A stretch of 64,000 nucleotides of DNA from Taxillus chinensis (lineage: Eukaryota; Streptophyta; Magnoliopsida; Santalales; Loranthaceae). The stretch lies in assembly GCA_023512835.1 (NCBI GenBank), contig CM042090.1, forward strand, positions 52,563,365-52,627,364. The letters run 5' to 3'. Below, in pieces: positions 45,869-56,099 of the stretch (the first letter of the stretch is position 1; the number at the start of each line of letters is the position of its first letter). The position numbers and the translations under genes were made by a program. The notes under the pieces were generated by a model. The model was not told the origin of the DNA and did no database searches. It was given only the letters and a program-made list of their open reading frames with translations.

Positions 45869-45996
45869 GGCCTGAAGAGGCGGTTAAACTACTTTGCTTA
45901 AGAGGCGGTTAAACCAGTGGCCTGAAGAGGCGGTTAAATCACTTGGCCTGAAGAGGCGGTTAAATAACTTGGCCTGAAGAGGCGGTTAAATCACTT
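45869..45996 (+). repeat. 26-bp tandem repeat in LTR F
   Basis: About five units of the type GGCCTGAAGAGGCGGTTAAA plus six bases lie in the transcribed part of the LTR. The second unit is degenerate (GCTTAAGAGGCGG). G has an unrelated 38-bp array at the comparable position. Confidence 0.85.
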
Positions 45997-47756
45997 GTGT
46001 TTTGTGTGGTGGATAATTGTGACTACTGATGTGGTTTGTTATTGTTTGTTGAGATTGTTGTAACACGTCACTACACCTGTGCACATGCATGTAGCCGCTA
46101 GGAGCATGGGAAGGGATGGGGAGACTTGATCCCTACTGAGCTGTGGTTGCTCACCCCTCCTACTGTGTTTGCTTGTTTTCCAGGGACTTACAGGCGTTAG
46201 GTGGATGCACCAAGGTGGAAGACCTTAACCATTTTACTCTCTTCCATTTATGTTGTTTTCTTTTATGGGAACTGATGTAACCCCAGTGGGGATGGGATTG
46301 GAAAGAATTCTGTTGTAATAAACTGGTTTGGATTATTCTATGAATATTTCCTTCTTGAATGTGTTGTGGATGTTTGAAATGTAAAACTCTTGGTTTGTAT
46401 CCTAACCCCTTTGCCCTCCATGTGGGTAAAAGGGGAGTCACGTGCCGGTTTCCTCGGGTTGGAAATCCGGGGCGTGACATTGATTTATGAAGGAAGTACC
46501 CATAGCAACTATTTTCTTGAAATTAAAAGTCCCGACATTGGGTTCCCATATCATAAATAAGATAATCTGATTTTTGGGGATTTTTCTGAGATGTCTAACC
46601 CCACTTTCCAAAAATTCACCACTACGAACTTTTGGGTTTTTCCGAGATTTTACACTAAATCCCAATTTTCACATTTTAAAAGAGTGGAATTAATTTTTCT
46701 AGTATTTTTCTTTGAATCCAAATGGGGGGTATTTCGTTATTTACATTGTAACTTAAGTATAATACTTAGGCATAATGGTTTACAAAGCAAATGTCCAGTG
46801 CAGTGCAGTTGCACTGCTGCGGAACGCTGCTGCGGAGCGAAGATACGGATCACTGCTGCTGATCCGGACTCCTGATCCGGACTAACTACTCCGGACTAAT
46901 GATCCGGACTAACTGCTCCGGACTACTGCTCCGGACTAACGAAGCTGCTGACTCCAATGCTGACTACGAACTTCGACACTGTAGTTCGCCCAGGTTAATG
47001 TTCATCATCGTTTTTGGCCAAATTTTCATCTGGAATCAACCCAGCAACCCCCAGGCACTCACAAACACGCATTTTACTAAACAGAGTACAAAATTACGTA
47101 CCCAAACTGATATAAATCAGTTCTTAACCACAGGTTTTATGCTAAATCATCAGATCTAACCCCAAAATTGGGTTTCCCCCAAAACTTAGGATTCATACTC
47201 AAATTCATAAATCATGATAAATTCACGCATATTCCAAGACAGAATCGAGATAGGAGGTTGAAAGATACCTACCTGGAAGATTATTTGCGATCCACAAGCT
47301 CCAATTGCCCCAAAATCGCCAAGTGAAGCTCTTCACCTTCTCTCTTTCTCTCTCTTGCTCAAACACGCACGCACCAAGCAAAATTAAAGGGATAATGCAG
47401 TTTCTTAATTATTTATATTGCTTCCAATAATTGGCCTCCCAGCAATATTTGATCTCCCGAACGCAATAATTGACCTCCCGAGGTCACGAACTCCAAATTG
47501 AGCCCAATTACTGTCAAAACGCTCGAAATGACGAGCACAACACTAAATAGATATTATTACACCCAAAAGACCGCCGAAACGCAAAGTCAACCAATAAACC
47601 CCTGAAAAGTCAACAATCGGGTCAAACGGGGCCCCGACTCGGAATCGGGTCCAAGTACAGTCAAAATGCTCACATCGAGGACTACACTACCATCTAGATA
47701 GTTGCATTGCCATAGAATGGCTATCTCTCAAAACTACCCAAATACAAGTCTTTACA

Positions 47757-49555
47757 TCACCCCACCCATGCCTCAAAGGTCCCAACCTCCATGCCTCCTC
47801 GGTCTACTCACCCACAAAGACACCCCGCGTGCCCTCTGGTGTGAGGAACGTCACACACCGTCGAAAACAATCAATCTTGGCCTCCACGGAGACCAACCAA
47901 TCCATACCCAGGATAACATTAAAATCATCTAACTCCATGACATACAAATCACACATCAAGCTAACACCCCCAAGTGTTACCTGACAAGCACGATAAATAC
48001 TCTCAAGTATCACAATTCCACCTAAAGGTGAAGCAACCATCAAAGAGTGACTAACTGTCTCCTGGTCTAACTCCAATCCAACCACCGTAGCATACGAAAT
48101 AAAAGAATGGGTAGCACCAGTATCAATCAAAACTGAACAAATAGTATGAGAAATGATGATGGTACCTCTCACCACTAAAGGTCCTGCTCCTGCCTCGTCC
48201 ACTGGTGGAACCTTTGCCTCTCTGCTGGTGAGGGCAAAAGTCCTCCCTCGTGGTCCACTGCCATTAGCCTGGCCCATTGGGGCCTTGCCCCGCTGATCAA
48301 CACCACCTTGTGCCTCCCGCTGAGGCTGCTGCACCGCAGGTCGCGTCTGCGTGCTATGTGCCGGTGGCACTGACCTCTGAGACGGAGCCCCACTCCTCTG
48401 TCCCTGATCTCTCGGACGAGGGCCTACACTGCTGGTCGAGCTAAGGGTAATACATTCCCTAGCTCCATGTCCCACCTTCTCGCATCGGAAGCAAGTCATC
48501 TTTTTCCTTGGGCAATCTCTCGATACATACCCAGTCAAACCACAGCTCCAACAGGCCCCTTGCCTCCTGCTGGATGAACTCTCACGGGGTCCCACCACCT
48601 GGCTGGAAACCGTCTACACCTGCCTCCTCTCAGGCTGAGGAGCACTGCTCTCCCCACTCTGTCTCTTCTTGCCCGAACCTGCCAAACCGCCCAGCCTTCG
48701 GGCTCTCGCCTAATCCTGACCTCGCTCAATAATGAGCGCCTTGTCAACCGCCTCCCAGTAGCTGGTCAACTGCATCGATTCCAGCTGTCTTTTCAGAGAT
48801 GGCCTCAAGCCCTGAATAAAATCTTGCGTCTTACGAGCTTCCTTTTCCCAAGCCTCAAGAGCAAACCGCCCTAGATCTATGAAGGCTTGCACATACTCAC
48901 CCACCGTCTGGCCACCCTGCTGAAGCTCATAATACTCTCTCCGTCGGGCATACTGTATCGAGCTGGGAAAATACTCCCCAAAGAAGCGCTCAATGAACTC
49001 TCTCCAACTCACCTGACTGCCATGGACAGCTCTAGTGGATTCCCACCACCTGCGTGGGATACCCAACAGATAGTGCGTCGCCACACGCACTCTCTCCTCA
49101 TCTGCCACCCCGATCATATCAAAGATATCCTCTGTCCACCTAATCCAGTCCTCGGCTACCTCTGGCCATGAACCATCCTCAAACGTCCTGGGTGCATTAT
49201 TCAAAAACTGTGCAGCCCAGTCCACTCCTCGTTGTGCTGGCTCTATTACGACCTCCTGCTGGTGCACATCCTGCACCACCCTCGCCTCCGCTGGCCGAGG
49301 CCGTGGTGGTCGCTGAGGCTGTTGTTGCCTCTTCAGCTCATCCACCTCTCTAGCCATATCCCTCATCGAGCCCTGCATACCCTGCATGGTCTCCTGCAAC
49401 TGAATCAACACCTGAGCCAAATCAGGTCCCACAACGGGAGCTAACGATCTCTGCTGCGGGCTCTGCTGCCCCTAGTGCCCCGACTCTATCGTGGGCTCCT
49501 CTGTCGGGCCTTGGCCTCGGACAGCTCTCCTCGGTGGTGCCATCACACTGGCCAT
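47757..49555 (-). pseudogene. gag: gag and protease of Gypsy element D, broken
   Basis: The likely start is MASVMAPPRRAVRGQG at 49555. The capsid region (RTFEDGSWPEVAEDWIRW, YLLGIPRRWWESTR) runs to about 48710. Stops occur near 49475 (ESGH followed by TAG), 48710-48712 and about 48615. The frame 48598 to 47804 holds two zinc knuckles (CWSCGLTGYVSRDC, with His replaced by Tyr, and CFRCEKVGHGAREC) and the protease motif SVLIDTGATHSFIS, ending at VFVGE. Element E is inserted at 47756. The match to E is very close over the whole length. Confidence 0.9.
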
Positions 49556-50012
49556 AACCAAATGATCAATACTAGCACTGCTAGCACAAACAGCCATCAA
49601 AGGCACAACCAACTTGTAGGTTCTCACCACACGACCCGTAGGTCCATACCATGCATATAGCATCGTGTCCCCCATTAGGGTACACCACACAACCCGTAGG
49701 TCCACAACCATGCATATAGCATCGTGTCACCCCTCAGGGTACACCACAATCAAGTCCTGGCTCTCACGGCCACGTGCCATCCTGGCACCATATACAAGCA
49801 CATCACACACAAAGACAATCTAGTGCCCTATATGCACAAAATCATACCACTAGCAATGCACCCTATACCCATGTATGCTCCTAGGATAATCTAACTGACA
49901 CCAAAATAACCTAGAATACATGTAAGGACTGCGTTGATCAGGCGCCCTCCCTACAGTTTTCCAAGTCACATGGAGTCAATTAACCACCCCTCACTAACTT
50001 AGGTCCACTAGA
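49556..50012 (-). other. Leader of Gypsy element D between primer site and gag
   Basis: No gene is supported. The region matches the leader of E, including the paired repeat with ACCCGTAGGTCCA and GCATATAGCATCGTGT at about 49635-49750. Confidence 0.6.
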
Positions 50013-50028
50013 CCATGCTTTGATACCA
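50013..50028 (-). other. Primer binding site of element D
   Basis: The minus strand reads TGGTATCAAAGCATGG three bases after the 5' LTR, close to the usual TGGTATCAGAGCATGG. Confidence 0.8.
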
Positions 50029-50031
50029 ACT

Positions 50032-51710
50032 TGTCACGCGCCCAAATTCGAGGGAACCCGGAACCGGGTACATGACTTCCCCTTGCCCGCACCCGATAGG
50101 TCAAGGGGTTGGTGACTAACACCAATGGAGACTGCACCACGGGTGCTGTCTCAAATATGCAACCCTGTACAGTCATACATCAAGGGTAATCATGTACTTT
50201 CCCATATATCATCATACATACAATGAGTCAAACAGTCATATAGACATCACATCATACAGTATGCAAATACAACTGTCCACGGACCCATGTCCGGGATATC
50301 ACATAAAACACTACAGAATATAAATGTATCATACATCAGAGTAGTGGGCATCCTCCTGGAAGAAAGTCCTCCACTAGTCTCGGGTCACACCTGAAAAGGG
50401 TAAACAAGTAGGGGTGAGCGACAAGCTCAGTAGGTGACCCCAAAACTCCACATCATGCAACACACATAAGTTTATACTATATGCTCAGTGTACTCGTGCA
50501 CCGTGTAGTGTGCACAATCATCAGGACTCAGCCTGCAACAAACATAAGGACTTAGCCTGCTCACATGGAACAACTTGTCCACGATCCTCCATGGGATCCC
50601 AGCTCAGGGCACTCAGCCCTAGCTCCACGAGCTCAATGGCTCAACTCAGACCTTAGCCTGTCCACAGCGTAATATGCCCGGCCACAATCGCCACACAGGC
50701 CTGCCATCAGTGCATATGCTTGCCACGTCAACCACATAGCACCATAGGTGCATCACAGTGAGAACCCAAACAAGTCACGGAGTCCATGCCCCAATACCTC
50801 ACACCAACACACTAACATGAGTATGGCATGTCATTCTCAACATTTCCTTTAAAACTGTAGCCAGTCTTCACAAGTAAATCCTCAATCCTTGATTTATGAA
50901 GGAAGTACCCATAGCAGCTATTTTCTTGAAATCAAAAGTCCCGGCATCGGGTTCCCATATCATAAATAAGATAATCTAATTTTTGGGGATTTTTCTGAGA
51001 TGTCTAACCCCACTTTCCAAAAATTCACCACTACGAACTTTTGGGTTTTTCCGAGATTTTACACTAAATCCCAATTTTCACATTTTGAAAGAGTGGGAAT
51101 TAATTTTTCTAGTATTTTTCTTTGAATCCAAATGGGGAGTATTTCATTATTTACATTGTAACTTAATACTTAAATCTGTAGATGGGTATAGGTTGCAATA
51201 TAAATAGGTCTAGTCCAGTGCTGTATAGTGTCCAGTTACACTGCAGGAGCTGCGACTCGTAGCTCAGAACCTGCGACTCGTAGCTGCGGAACGGCGACTC
51301 GTAGCTGCGGAGCGCGCCTCGAAGACTCGAAGCGAGGCTACGACCTTCGACCTATGAGGCTACGAACTTCGACCCTTCGACCCTTCAACTACAAACTACG
51401 AGGCTACGAACTACGGGTCTACGAACTACGAGTCTACGAACTACGAACTATGAGGCTACGAACTACGAGTCTACGAACTACGGGTCTTCGTCAATTCAAC
51501 CCAGGAACGTGCCTAGGGTACTGTTCATCATCGTTTTTGCCTGTTCTTCATCTGAAACGCGCCCAGAAACTCGCAGACGCTCACTAACACCCCTGTTTCG
51601 CAACAAACTACGATATCTACCTCAAAACTCGTCCAGAACGCCTCTAAATCGCACAGAAACAATAGAAACACAGGTAAAATTCCAAATTTCCAGAAATCTA
51701 GATCTAAACC
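50032..51710 (-). repeat. 5' LTR of Gypsy element D (partial, cut by G)
   Basis: The LTR begins TGTCACGCGCCCAAATTCG on the plus strand and runs 1679 bp before the LTR of G starts at 51711. It resembles the E LTR but has its own repeat block at 51240-51490, built on GACTCGTAGCTGCGGA and GGCTACGAACTACG units, in place of the TCCGGACTAAC block of E. The rest of this LTR lies beyond G and H, outside the window. Confidence 0.88.
51240..51490 (-). repeat. Degenerate tandem repeats in the D LTR
   Basis: Two types follow each other: CTGCGACTCGTAGCT units (51240-51330) and CTACGAACTACGAG units (51350-51490). They occupy the place held by TCCGGACTAAC repeats in the E LTRs and may be fast-changing regulatory arrays. 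Confidence 0.7.
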
Positions 51711-52335
51711 TGCAATGACCCATGTTTGTGGTATGTACGAAGTTAACCACAGATGCCTTGTGAGTGGAAATTGTTGGGTTTTAGGGAGTTTCCTTCCCAC
51801 ACACTTTAGCTAAAACACCTTGGATGTTGGTGCACAAGTTTGAGGCAAGAGATGAGCCCAAGAGGGGACTTTTGGGAGGTACACGTGACAAGTGATAACA
51901 TGCATTTATGCATAGGAAGATGCTATTTGCATATACAGGCGCTTTTAGGCTATTTTGTCAGGTTTTGGAGATTTATTTTGACCAAGTAGATGGTCTCAAA
52001 TCAATTGGCGTGCAGAACAAAAGTTTCTTAAAATGATGTCCTCTACCTTCCACTGAAGTTTCAGAGCCAAAGGCCTTGAAAGCCAATTGGACCAATTGGC
52101 GTGCAAGCATTTTTCTGCATATCAGCCTTCTACATGATGCAAGGAAGCTTGGGGTAGAATTTCACAGCTTTTAGAGTTGCAAGTCAATTGGGGATATGGC
52201 GTGCAATAAGGTGTGCAACCATATTTTTATACAGTCACCTTGGTTTTGTTATTCTAATCATCTTTTCCCAAAGGACCATGTTGGAATTATGGATATTTTG
52301 GTGTGTATGGATGTGGAAAGGTCATAGCTTGTTCC

Positions 52336-52413
52336 ATCAAAACTACGTCATTTTGATGCTGGGATTCACTTAATCAAAACTACGTCATTTTGATGTTGTG
52401 TTGTCTATATAAG
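52336..52413 (+). promoter_or_regulatory. Core promoter of the G LTR: two ACGT palindromes and a TATA box
   Basis: The palindromes at 52336-52357 and 52373-52394 match those of F except that TACGTCG has become TACGTCA, a change expected from decay of a methylated CpG. The 37-bp spacing is kept. TATATAAG is at 52406-52413. Confidence 0.55.
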
Positions 52414-53039
52414 GAGGAGAAGCCCTCTGTTTTAGGTTTTAGGGTTTGTTATTCCACTAGCCGTCGCAGAGAGAGAGAGAGAGAGAGAGAGAGGGAAGGA
52501 GAGCTTCTGGTGGCTGCTGGAGCATCTTGCGTGGGTGGTCGGAGTCTTGCGTGGAAGTGGGAGCAGGAGGACATACAAGGTAGGGGTTCTGTTCTTCCTA
52601 AATCCTTCTCTGTTCTAGGGTTCTAGGGTAGATTATGGATTATACCTGTTTATATATATATGTAATCCATATAGGTGTGATCTCCTATATGGATGTTGGC
52701 CTTCAATGGCGGTTTTTGATGTATTCTGGTGTTGGATGGTGAGTGCATATTAAGTGTTCGATAAAATGCCTGTGTGAATATGCCTAGTATGTGTTTGATA
52801 ATATGCCTGTGTGGCTGGGTTTGTGGGTTTGTGAATGTATGCATGTTGAGCGTTTGGTAAAATACCTGTGAGACTCTGCATGTCAAGTGTTTGATTTTAT
52901 GCTTGATTGGCTGTGCGAACTAAGTGTTTGGTATTATGCCCGTGAAAGTGTGTATGCTACGTGTTTGGTTTAATGCCTGTGTGACCTTGTATACTGTGCT
53001 TGTGGAACCCGGTGGCTGTGGAAGCTCGGGACTGGAACT

Positions 53040-53305
53040 GTTAGCCCGTGTGGCTAAGCCTACATGGCTATGGATATGTTAGCTCGTGTGGCTAAGCCTG
53101 AGTGGTCGTGGATATGTTAGCTCGTGTGGCTAAACCTGAGTGGCCGTGGATATGTTAGCCCGCGTGGCTAAGCCTATATGGCCGTGGATATGTTAGCCCG
53201 TGTGGCTAAGCCTGAGTGGCTGTGGATATGTTAGCCCGTGTGGCTAAGCCTGAGTGACTGTGGATATGTTAGCCTATATGGCTAAGCCTGTATGGCTGTG
53301 GATAT
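53040..53305 (+). repeat. 38-bp tandem repeat in the G LTR
   Basis: Seven consecutive units begin at 53040, 53078, 53116, 53154, 53192, 53230 and 53268. Each starts GTTAGCCCGTGTGGCTAAGC or a close variant and ends GTGGATAT. Confidence 0.93.
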
Positions 53306-53774
53306 GTGTGTGTCGTGTGATTGTGGAACACAACCTGTTTATATCTTATTGTCACTACACTGCACCTGTACACACCCTCATGTAGACGCTAAGAGCATGG
53401 GATGGGTTGGGGAGACATGATCCCTACTTAGCTGTGGTTGCTCACCGCTCCCTCTATGTTGTGTTTTCTTTCAGGAACATACAGGCATTGGGTGGGACCC
53501 CAAGGTGGAAGACCTTCTTTACTTTATTGTCTTTCATTTATGTTATTTTATGGGAGTTGATGTAACCCCAGTGGGGAGATATTGTAAGGTGGAGTTTAAT
53601 GTAATAAAAGCATGTTTTGGACACATTTGTTATGTTTAGACTCAATAAATATAAGATTGGTCTCTGAATATAAAATGTGAAGTGTATGTTGTATTCTAAC
53701 CCCTTTATCCAACTTGGGTAAAGGGAGGGTCACGTTCCGGTCTCCTCGGGTTGGAAATCCGGGGCGTGACAATA

Positions 53775-53790
53775 TGGTATCAGAGCATGG
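53775..53790 (+). other. Primer binding site of element G
   Basis: TGGTATCAGAGCATGG lies three bases after the LTR and is the standard initiator-Met-tRNA type site with no mismatch. Confidence 0.88.
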
Positions 53791-54589
53791 TCTAGTTGGC
53801 CTAGGGTAGTGGGCGGATCTGGTTATCTTGAGTCCTTTGGAGGAACCTGGAGGGACGTACCTGATCAACATGGTCCTCTTTGAGCCTCTAAGGTATACTC
53901 GGGGTAGTCCAGACCTGAGATAGGATTTGCATGCATTGGCATTAGGGCACTAGTTGCATTTGTCGTCCTTGTGTGATTGTGTGGGTAACCGAGATAAAGC
54001 ATGTGAAAGAAAAATATGGAGAACATGATTTAATCTGTGCAACTCTGATTAACTCTGATTTTATGACAACTTGAGCTGTGTGCTTGTGGAATTGCTACTT
54101 GTGCAATGTGGTTTAATGAGAACTGAAATGTGTGCAGCGTGAGTAATTGCATGGATAAATGGTTTGAACGTGATAAAGTTTCAAATGTGCAACTCTGAAA
54201 TTTTATGATGATTTGAGCATGAAAGCATGGAAAAGAATCTGTGGTATTGAAACCGAGTGCTTGTGAACTTGAAGCTTGTAAAATCCGAACGAACGGAAAA
54301 TAAAATAAAATAAAATAAAATACAATAATGTTGGTGTTCTGTGAATGATTGAGTTTGTGTCTTTGTATGGTATTGTGTGGAAGAAGTGATGTTGTGTTCA
54401 AAACGATGAGATATCCACTTAAGTATAGATTATATGTGTAATGTAAAGGTGTGAACTTGTATAGTCTGTGATGTGCATCCATGAATTTGTGTGGTGATAA
54501 TGCATGTTTTGAGGTTAGTTATAGCTCAGAATGCCTAGTCGGTAATGGTATTGAGATTATTGAGTTATAACCTATAACACTGCCTTTTC
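53791..54589 (+). other. Leader of element G
   Basis: No gene is supported. The stretch holds repeated short phrases around GTGCAACTCTGA (54037, 54188) and GATTTGAGC, plus an (AAAAT)n run at about 54297-54322. Confidence 0.5.
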
Positions 54590-55068
54590 GTGGAGCCAAT
54601 GTCTCTGAAAATTGTGACCTGTACGACTATTGAGGTAGCAAAGAAGCCCGCCCCTCGGGCTGGGCAAGTGGGTGAGCTGCAGGATGTAAGTAATGATCTA
54701 ATCAAGGCAGAGGTTGGCATCTTAAGCCTGGTAATTCAACAGTTGAAGGATGAGATTCGACAACTGATTAAGAGCGAGGTATGCCGAGAGCTATCAACCC
54801 ACATTATCGGGGGGAGCTTGGGTGAAGATTAACTGAAGCATTGTTATCCTGATCAACGGAAAGGGGCTCAAGAGGCAGAGACCAGTTTCCCAAAGGGGTT
54901 GTTCTTGCAGTGGACAACCGAGACATTGGAAAAGAGTATGGCAGGAAGAAGTACTAGTGTCGCATCTGTGGAAAAGTAGGACATCTCCAGACAGCCTGTT
55001 TTGGTAAAGCAAGTCATGGTGCTAGAGGACTGGCTCAACGAGCTAGGGATAAAGCAAAATTCAAGTGA
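54590..55068 (+). pseudogene. gag-like remnant of element G with zinc knuckle
   Basis: The first part (54590-54832, MEPMSLKIVTCTTIEVAKKP) is short, helical and hydrophilic (LVIQQLKDEIRQLIKSEVCRE) and ends in a stop. In another frame, 54958-55068 encodes CRICGKVGHLQTACFGKASH, a CCHC knuckle with correct spacing, followed by a basic tail (RGLAQRARDKAKFK) and TGA. A TAG at 54955-54957 directly precedes the first Cys. The knuckle supports a Gag or RNA-binding origin; the upstream part I do not recognise. There is no capsid motif like those of D and E. Confidence 0.5.
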
Positions 55069-56099
55069 GGCTAGGAGGAGAGCATGGCAGAACTTTCCTT
55101 AGTCAAGGGTACGATTTTGATTCTCGCGGGTTAAGATTCTGTTTATTGGTGGTATCATATTCCTTTAACGATAGTGATCGGTTGAGTCTCGTGCTGGATT
55201 AGGTGAGGATGGGTGAACCTTTGATTGCTGAGTTTCTAGCAATTTAATTAAGACACTTGTGATAGAGGGGTATTCTCGCTGGGTGGGCTCTTAAGCCACT
55301 GTTTTATGTTAGGTGAGGCTTAGAAGGTCGTTTGAGTTACCATTTTGGATGGACGTAGTTGGGGACCTACTAGAGAATAAATGAGTAAAATAAATAATAT
55401 ATATATATATATGACACCAAAAGACTAATAAATTACTAATGGTTATAAATAGTTGTTGGAAAGAGTTGGTGGTTTTAATGTGGTCTAAAGTGTTAATCGT
55501 ATCTTTGTGTGGTAGTCAATTTTGGGCGCCCGTGTGTGAGGAAAGTAATAAATGTTACTGTGTTACCCCTAATACTCTGGCGTAGGTGAGATTACCTCTG
55601 GGTAGTGTGTGACCCCACTGTGGCACCCTTGAGTAATAGAAATGTGTTTTCATGTGAGTAGAGGTTTCTGTAGATGTGCTACCTAAGAAGGATGTTCTTT
55701 TGGTAACCTTTCCAAGTGTCAAGGTTGAGGGAGGAAATTGCCACTATTATAACCCACTCCTTGAGTCATTGAGATCTAAATTGATTGGCGAGAGTGGTAT
55801 GTGGTTTTAAGGCTCTTGTGGGGGTCCTGTGGAGATGGCTGCAAATTCTTGGGTGGCCAAACATTGACCACGTATCATGCTGGTGGTGTGTGAAAGACCT
55901 TGGGTAATGTTCATAGGATATGTGGTGAAATGGGTTTGTGTATGTATAAAAATGTGATGAGTTATGGAACTAGGTTATGAGTGAGTTTATAGGATCGTGC
56001 CCAGTGAATCCAATCAGTGCAAGTAGGCAAGCGAGTGAGATTGGGCAGGCCTTGTTTGGGTTTTTCCTCATAATTGGGAGACATCTTCCGAGGGGTTGA
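55069..56099 (+). other. Internal region of element G without a recognisable gene
   Basis: No ORF with retroelement motifs is seen. There is a (TA)n run at about 55397-55411. Around 55108-55230 some codons faintly recall a retropepsin region, but there is no D(T/S)G motif and stops interrupt it, so I do not call it. Confidence 0.4.

Larger units (their letters stand above)
44648..46479 (+). mobile_element. Solo LTR F (same family as the LTR of G)
   Basis: The 1832-bp sequence runs from TGTAATGACCC to GGGGCGTGACA, with no internal region, and is flanked by the duplication TTGAT (44643-44647 and 46480-46484). It most likely formed by recombination between the LTRs of a full element. It carries two palindromes with an ACGT core, a TATA box at 45282-45289, a 26-bp tandem repeat and AATAAA near 46317. 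It matches the G LTR at 51711-53771 over both ends, but its tandem repeats differ. Confidence 0.94.
36208..47756 (-). mobile_element. Gypsy element E (chromovirus, Tekay/Del-like), minus strand, 11.5 kb
   Basis: E is a full-structure copy: 5' LTR (right), primer site, gag, protease, RT, RNase H, integrase with C-terminal chromodomain-like tail, and 3' LTR (left). Its target duplication is TCACC (36203-36207 and 47757-47761). It is inserted in D, an element of the same family, so E's own sequence at about 41608-41615 shows the uninterrupted target site. Solo LTR F sits in its 5' LTR. Gag and pol contain several stops and a frameshift, so E is not autonomous. Confidence 0.94.
43876..47756 (-). 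repeat. 5' LTR of Gypsy element E, containing solo LTR F
   Basis: The LTR starts TGTCACGCCCCCG on the plus strand and ends AAGTCTTTACA. Its 3881 bp include the 1832-bp insertion F. Compared with the 3' LTR of E it lacks about 140 bp at about 44605, where GGCGAT joins directly to TAAATCCTGTAGCC. The remaining sequence is highly similar to the 3' LTR, so E is not ancient. Confidence 0.92.
33583..51710 (-). mobile_element. Gypsy element D (chromovirus, Tekay/Del-like), minus strand, interrupted by B, a MITE, E and G
   Basis: The visible parts of D are 33583-35357, 35999-36207 and 47757-51710. On the minus strand these give part of the 5' LTR, primer site, gag, protease, RT, RNase H and the start of integrase. 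Integrase is cut by B at 33582, so the rest of integrase, the chromodomain and the 3' LTR lie left of the window, beyond B and A. The right-hand LTR is cut by G at 51711. The insertion junctions are confirmed by target duplications for the MITE (GTCGGTGC) and E (TCACC). Confidence 0.9.
51711..53771 (+). repeat. 5' LTR of element G
   Basis: The 2061-bp LTR runs from TGCAATGACCC to GGGGCGTGACA. It shares both ends, the ACGT palindromes, the TATA box and the downstream region with F. It adds a (GA)n run at about 52465-52492 and a 38-bp tandem array at 53040-53305. AATAAA occurs near 53600. Confidence 0.93.
51711..56099 (+). mobile_element. LTR element G (plus), gag-like remnant only, interrupted by H
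   Basis: G has a 5' LTR of the F family, a perfect initiator-Met-type primer site and 2.3 kb of internal sequence, then Copia element H begins at 56100. The only coding trace I can support is a gag-like segment with a zinc knuckle. No RT, RNase H or integrase motif is visible before H. Gypsy elements with large LTRs and little coding sequence are known as LARDs; that class is an inference here, because the rest of G lies outside the window. G is inserted in the 5' LTR of D. Confidence 0.82.

Noticed and set aside
55108..55230. A possible retropepsin trace in G (LSLVLD, GEPLI-like codons)
   Set aside because: No D(T/S)G motif is present and stops interrupt it; similarity is too weak to call.
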